In this document: one piece after another, positions 58,840-64,000 of the stretch
Layout of the letters: every line of letters starts with the position of its first letter
How positions within the stretch are numbered: the stretch's first letter is position 1
DNA from: Buddleja alternifolia
Lineage: Eukaryota; Streptophyta; Magnoliopsida; Lamiales; Scrophulariaceae
Reading direction: 5' to 3'
Assembly (NCBI GenBank): GCA_019426215.1
Contig: CM033394.1
Location: forward strand, 47,118,423 to 47,182,422
Length of the DNA stretch: 64,000 bases
Translations under genes and position numbers: made by a program
The notes under the pieces: generated by a model
Databases searched by the model: none
Told to the model about the DNA's origin: nothing
The model's input: the letters and a program-made list of their open reading frames with translations, nothing else

Positions 58840-60245
58840 TTTTTTTTGTTGTTCTTATTTTTGGTGGAAATTGTGAGGGGAAAATGTGAAATTAGTGGAT
58901 TTTTGGATTTTTAGCTTAGTGGAAGTGAGGGATTAAAGGAAGATCAATGAAATGTTTTTGGTAAAAAAAAACAAAATTAATTATAGGTGCATATGGATAT
59001 TGGATAATGGACGCCCGATTTTCTCTCATTTTCAACTTATTTTTTTTAATCTTATGTGTATACTCCTATTTTATTATTCATTTCTCAAATTATTACAAAA
59101 TAAAAATGAAGTTTTAAGTTATTTTGTATTATAATTATTCACACTCTAAAAGAAATATCTCCTTTATTATAATAAATAAATAAAAGAGGACAAACCAAAG
59201 TAAAACACTAGACATCTTTTATGAAGTCTATAATTTGTAAATCCAAATTTATTTAAAACTTATACCAAAAAAATGAGTATATATACATATATATAGTGCA
59301 TCTTATAGAATACTAGTATTTAACATGTGCCTTGCACGGCAATGATTTTTAAATTTAGAAAATGGTTTTGTTAAATATTAAGTATTTAAAAATAATTTAT
59401 GTGAACATTTTAATAAATAAAAATAACATATTTATATACATATAAGTTATGTCAATCTAAATTTATAGTATGTCACATGATATTGAGAACAGTAACTTTT
59501 AGAAAAATAGTTGTAGCATATGACATTGTAGCTCTCTTGATTGACATTATTCCTACCAAATTCGAGTATTTTCATCTACACAATACCATCTGGTATATTC
59601 TTATTAAATGAAGAATGTCCAATAAATGTATGTGATTCTTTGTTCCAATCAAACTTTATTCCATTTAGACGATTTTCTTCATATCTTATTATTGGCCTCT
59701 AAAAGGAAGATTAGAAAGGAATTTATTATTTAGATTAATTAACACATATGTATGTATAGACAAAAATGTAAATTTTGATATAAATAACTACTTTAACTTA
59801 ATATAATTGTTTATAATGACATTCACTTTTCGTGTGCCGGCACATTTATGCACATTACTATTATTGAATAGTCATAAGAAAGTTACCTCAATATTATTGC
59901 AATGTCGGTTGGATTTTCATCCCTACATTTGTAGAACTACAACAAAGATATTAAATATTTAATTCAATAATATGTTACTTTGCGCTTATAGATTAATAAG
60001 TACATTATGACTAATATATGTTTACATTTTCTTTTTATTTGATAATATACGTACATCATTCAACCTTTGTAGTAATTATGATATTAGAGTAACATTTTTT
60101 TTTTTGGAATTCATTTTTATAAATACTTTTTCACACGTTAAATTCTCGAAATTATAACATAGATTGCACATTCAATCTTTTATTTCAATTTAGTTTTTTG
60201 TTTTATGATTAAATTATATTACTAAAAAGACATAATTGGAGTATT
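58840..60245. other. Promoter side of the peroxidase relic and AT-rich intergenic
   Basis: No other gene or element recognised. Confidence 0.5.
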
Positions 60246-60796
60246 AACTTAGGGAATTGTATCTCGCTCTCTCTCCCAAGAAAAAGAAAAACCCTAGCCA
60301 CCTTTTTTTTTCTCTTCTTCTCCGTCGACGATGGCTTGGTGAAGCAGTCGCCTCCTTCACCACTTTTGCCACCACCATCGTCAGCGAACTGGGTTGGAGC
60401 ACCCTCTTTAAATTGTATAACACAACTTCAAATCTGACGAAACGGTGATGGATCTAACGAGACAGAGACGGATCTGACGAGATGAAGACGGGTGATTCAT
60501 AAGATTTTATATAGCTTTTTAGATAGTTTGTTTAGTATTTTGTTTTCTCTCTCGTATGAGAGTTTGTTTTCTCTCTCTCGAATGAGAGTTTCGTCTCTCT
60601 TGAATAAGAGTGTGATTTTGTGTCGTTTATTAGTTCTTAAGATTTGTTATTTTGAAAAACTTGATATTTGGTGCTTTAATTGTTTTTTACTACATCGTTA
60701 GAGACAGTCTCAGTTGTATTGTTCTTGACGTTGTAAACTGATTGTTGAATGAAATAAAATCACCGTTTCTCCTTCAAAAAAAAAACTTAGGGAATT
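60246..60796 (+). mobile_element. Poly(A) retroposon with 13-bp target duplication
   Basis: AACTTAGGGAATT at 60246-60258 and 60784-60796 flanks a 525-base insert. It starts CTCGCTCTCTCTCCC...AAACCCTAGCC like an mRNA or LINE leader and ends GAATGAAATAAAATCACCGT, CT and poly(A). No protein is encoded beyond short ORFs. It is a retroposed non-coding unit: an internally deleted LINE, a SINE-like element or a processed transcript copy. No Pol III box was found, which argues against a tRNA-derived SINE. Confidence 0.75.
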
Positions 60797-61027
60797 ATTA
60801 TTAGCACTCCAAAAATTGATAATTGTACTATTTCATTCACACTTTTTGTATTAAGCAAATTACCAAAACATCCATTTAATTTCAAAATAGCTTTTAGCTT
60901 AATATTTGGACGAATATCTCCTCCGGTGCATTATCCATGTTTTCAAATCTTGGGTTGCCTTCTTTATCCACCTTTTCATTTCTATTATGCGAAAGACAAC
61001 TATTGAGATAATTTTGTTAATAATAAT

Positions 61028-62376
61028 TAGGGACGGCAATGGGACGGGTAGGGCAAGACTCATTTCCCGTCCCGTTAAAAAAAATTTGGACCCGGACCCG
61101 TCCCGGACCCGGTCATTTCCCGATCCCAGCCGGACCCGTCCCGGACCCAGTCATTTCCCGGCGAGTGCGGGTCCTTCCCATTGGACCCGGTTGATTTTGT
61201 TTTTTTGATATTTTTTTAAATCTTATTCTCGCAAATGCATTTAGAACATATAAAATAAGAAAATTACTTTGAATCCGTAAACAAATTCACTACAAGTATA
61301 TATATGTATGTATTTATATAACACTCACAATCACATTATAAAAGAAGAGTACAACCCAGAAACAAAAATAATATAGAAAAGCAAGTTATATTTAATAAAA
61401 CCGTTGAACCAAAACTCTCTCTTTATTCTAAACCCATTTGTTAGTCAAACCATCAACATAGTAGTTATCTTCTCCTCCACCAATTAACTCGTTTCTTTGT
61501 TTGCAGCTGCAATTTCGTGGCTGTTAGTAATTTCTGTAAGGGATATATATATACATATATATCCCTTACAGAAACTAACACAGCAACCCTTCACCAAATG
61601 GTACAATTTCAAAGCCTCTACATACACAGATAGACTAATTACATTCATGAACATAGATCAAAAGTCCAAAACACATCACATCACAACTTAGAAATTAAAG
61701 TCGAGTAGTCGACGGCTAACACGTCAACAACAAATTAGTAAAAGAAAAATAACGAAGAACAAAAATAGAAACGCGCGTGAGTTCACCTCTTGAGAAGATT
61801 GAAGCAGTGACATTTTACAAACAGCTTGTGTGCAAGAAAATCACAAAAAGCTTGAGCAACGCGGAGTGAAGGTGACACCGGCGTTTGTCGCCGTAGTCCT
61901 GTCTTCGACGCAGAAGGATTGGGAGGCGGCGTTCAGCCGTTCACGTTCTTGCTTTGGCTGCAAGATGAGGAGCGAGGGGCGACGGCCGACGAGTGACTGA
62001 GTGAGGAGTGAAGAGTGAGGTTGTCACCGCTGCGTTTGAATTGTGAGCTGTGAGCAGTGACTTGTGACTTGTGAGGAGTGAAAGAGAAATATAGGAATTA
62101 GGTTTTGCTGCCTAACTTTGTGTCTTATCTTTGCTTGATATAATATTATATATATATATATAATTTAAAAATAATATCTATTATATTATTGATCGGGATG
62201 GGTCCGGGTCCGGGATGGGAAATCGACTGGACTCATTTCCCGTCCCTGACCCGGCCGGGTCTTGAATTTCGATACCCGGACCCAGACCCGGTCCCATTTA
62301 TTTGGATTCGTCCCGGTCCCATTAAGGACGGGTCCGGGACGGGTACTCATTAGACCCGGTCCCATTGCCATCCCTA
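61028..62376. mobile_element. Non-autonomous hAT element, 1349 bp
   Basis: Ends TAGGGACGGCAATGGGACGG and inverted TAGGGATGGCAATGGGACCG, with ATAATAAT duplications at 61020-61027 and 62377-62384. Both subterminal regions are packed with GGACCCG/CGGGTCC repeats. The interior (61750-62090) is GC-richer and, on the minus strand, resembles a transcript leader reaching ATGTCACTGCTTC near 61814, but no transposase follows. It is probably an internal deletion derivative of a hAT. Confidence 0.85.
61520..61586. repeat. 67-bp near-perfect hairpin inside the hAT element
   Basis: GCTGTTAGTAATTTCTGTAA and GGGATATATATA fold onto TATATATCCC, TTACAGAAACTAAC and ACAGC with few mismatches and a tiny loop. Confidence 0.7.
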
Positions 62377-62384
62377 ATAATAAT

Positions 62385-63090
62385 CTTCATTTTGAGGGTA
62401 CCTTTTCCAATATTTGTGATACTCCAATAAAAAAATTTTGACATTGAAAAATCGACACTCTTAAATTTTCAATCATATATCGTTTGCCGAATCTAAATAT
62501 CACATAAGAAGGTTATATTAATCTTAAAATTATGTTAATTTTCCTATTTCTTACATCTAAAAATATTATATTTCATAGCTTTGTAAAGAAAATATGATTT
62601 GAAAATTCTAAAATTTAAACAGAAAATCATAAATTCTATTTCAGGATTCTCACTTCTAATTATTTCTTAATTTTTTTTTAGTTGCATATATCTAAACCAT
62701 GTTAAGTGAAAATGTAAAATAAGTCAAAGAGAGGCAAAATGGGCAAAGGTGAAGAATCGTAGTTGCATTATTGCCCGGTGTTTTCCCACATTTAAAATGT
62801 GAAGATAATAAAAGTTGAAAGTGATGAATAGTATAATGACCGGTATATTTGGCTCACACATTAAGATCACACATTAAGATAAATTGTGTGTATAAACTAT
62901 ACATACAAATTATGGTACTTTTTTCTAAAAAAAAAAACGTGAAATACGAGTGAGTTATTAATTTTAGAAGTGCTAATATCAAAAGAAAATATATAAAAAA
63001 GGGGAATATTCAGGTGGAGAGACACGTACGGATTGACCATGCACCCGCAGAAGCAGAATTCTAATTACTATAGTGACCTTGCCCGTGTAT
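62385..63090. other. Upstream region of the OB-fold gene
   Basis: AT-rich; no separate gene seen. Confidence 0.4.
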
Positions 63091-63102
63091 AACTCTTCTT
63101 TA

Positions 63103-63788
63103 TATATATATATATATATATATATAATCTCCATTGAACTCTCTGTTTATTATCTTCCCTAATTTCGTCAAATTAAGGTCAGCTTTTGATTTTTTGTCTT
63201 TAATTTGTTTAAATTTATATTTATAGCTAATTTCTTGATCTACATGAATGATATATAACTTGATCTGCTCACAAATTGTTGAATTGCATCTCAGTCTTAT
63301 TTCAATTGCAAAAAGTTTGGATTTTTTGCAGAGCTTTTATAGATTCCATCGCTTATATATATGTATATATGTATGTGTATGTACGTGTGTGTAAAAGCAT
63401 TGAAATTTGATTTATCTCGTTTTCCTTTTTCATAAAAAGCATCCTTTTGATGTCTGCTGGATTCTTGATTTGCACGATTTATGCTTTAACTTTACGAATC
63501 TGTAACTGTTGCGAAGAATTTCTGATTTATGTTAAATGTTAATGGGGAAAAAAAAGAGGAATTAGGTTAAAATTAGCAGATCTTGCTTCGTAGAAATTTA
63601 AAATTAAATCAGAATAATCTATTTTTTCAATCAGATTTTAGCTTGAGCACACAAATCTCTCCCAGTTCATGTTTGTGGTTGTTAATTTTGAAATCTAAAT
63701 TTCGATGAGAATCATTTTCTCTTTAGATCTTCTTCTAAAATTTAATTAGATAGCATAATTCATTCTAAAGTATATTGGATATTTTCAG
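63103..63788 (+). promoter_or_regulatory. TA-rich core promoter, 5'UTR exon and 5'UTR intron
   Basis: A TA run at 63103-63125 can serve as TATA box. A pyrimidine-rich leader exon ends at AAG/GTCAGC (63177/63178). The intron runs to the acceptor TATTTTCAG at 63788. 5'UTR introns are common in this gene family's expression context; splice sites are inferred from sequence. Confidence 0.55.
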
Positions 63789-63821
63789 AGAGTCGAATAA
63801 AAGATATATTCCGAATAAGAA

Positions 63822-64000
63822 ATGGCTGACCAGACGAAGCAACTCACCAAGGTCAACCAGCTGCGGCCATTAGACGCCGGTCTTAATTTAACTGTAAAAG
63901 TTGTTAGCGCAAAGACGGTGGTGCAGAAGGGTCGTCCTCAAGGACGGTTTGCTGAATGCTTAGTAGGAGATGAAACCGGAATGATCATTTTCACTGCGAG
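63822..64000 (+). CDS. At4g28440-like OB-fold (ssDNA-binding-like) protein, 5' part
   Basis: ATG at 63822 in good context (AAGAAATGGC). The 59 codons in the window read MADQTKQLTKVNQLRPLDAG, LTVKVVSAKTVVQKGRP and AECLVGDETGMIIFTA. This matches the N-terminal half of the small plant OB-fold proteins typified by At4g28440, related to the SOSS-B/hSSB single-stranded-DNA-binding family; biochemical role in plants is not settled. Clean frame, GC-richer than the flanks. The rest (about 85-95 codons expected) is beyond the window. Confidence 0.92.
   Translation, partial: MADQTKQLTKVNQLRPLDAGLNLTVKVVSAKTVVQKGRPQGRFAECLVGDETGMIIFTA

Overview
This is a repeat-rich, AT-rich stretch of nuclear DNA from a flowering plant, almost certainly a eudicot. 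The evidence is Athila and Tat lineage Ty3/gypsy retrotransposons, a class III peroxidase, a single C2H2 finger protein with QALGGH and a C-terminal EAR motif, a gene like Arabidopsis At4g28440, and hAT and Mutator-like MITEs. I cannot name the species. No rRNA, tRNA or CRISPR was seen.

Layout. 1-1892: a chimera of gypsy LTRs and gag around a Ty1/copia RNase H end and copia LTR. 3.0-11.4 kb: a graveyard of gene fragments, with three Myb/SANT-like pieces of the kind linked to PIF/Harbinger elements, a MATH/TRAF-domain fragment and an unidentified minus-strand relic with a 450-bp duplication. 12358-26083: a 13.7-kb Athila insertion on the minus strand, flanked by GCAAT target duplications. Its 1792-codon gag-pol and third ORF are open, but it lacks a visible primer-binding site and a 3' LTR, and it carries an extra LTR/3'UTR piece upstream of the 5' LTR. 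It sits in a foldback repeat whose unfilled paralogue lies at 30.4 kb. 26.6-28.3 kb: a second MATH fragment and a zf-GRF fragment. 29.7-36.2 kb: foldback elements in otherwise empty AT-rich DNA. 37.3-38.0 kb: a credible GIS/ZFP5/6/8-type zinc-finger gene whose 3' end is duplicated in tandem. 40.5-43.8 kb: hAT-type and foldback MITEs.

44471-58692: a 14.2-kb Tat-lineage retrotransposon, flanked by CATGT duplications, that split the first exon of a class III peroxidase gene read on the minus strand (58790-58693 continuing at 44470). Its gag-pol (plus strand, several stops) converges tail-to-tail on an antisense, intron-containing plant mobile domain (PMD) gene with its own TATA box. 60.2-62.4 kb: a poly(A) retroposon and a 1.35-kb non-autonomous hAT element. 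63.1-64.0 kb: the start of an intact At4g28440-like OB-fold gene, cut by the window edge.

Only two host genes look alive: the zinc-finger gene and the OB-fold gene. A recurring theme is a short GC-rich palindrome around GCGCCTAGGCGC, present in the copia LTR at 1.2 kb and in the LTR, gag and 3' linker of the Athila element, two unrelated retrotransposon superfamilies.
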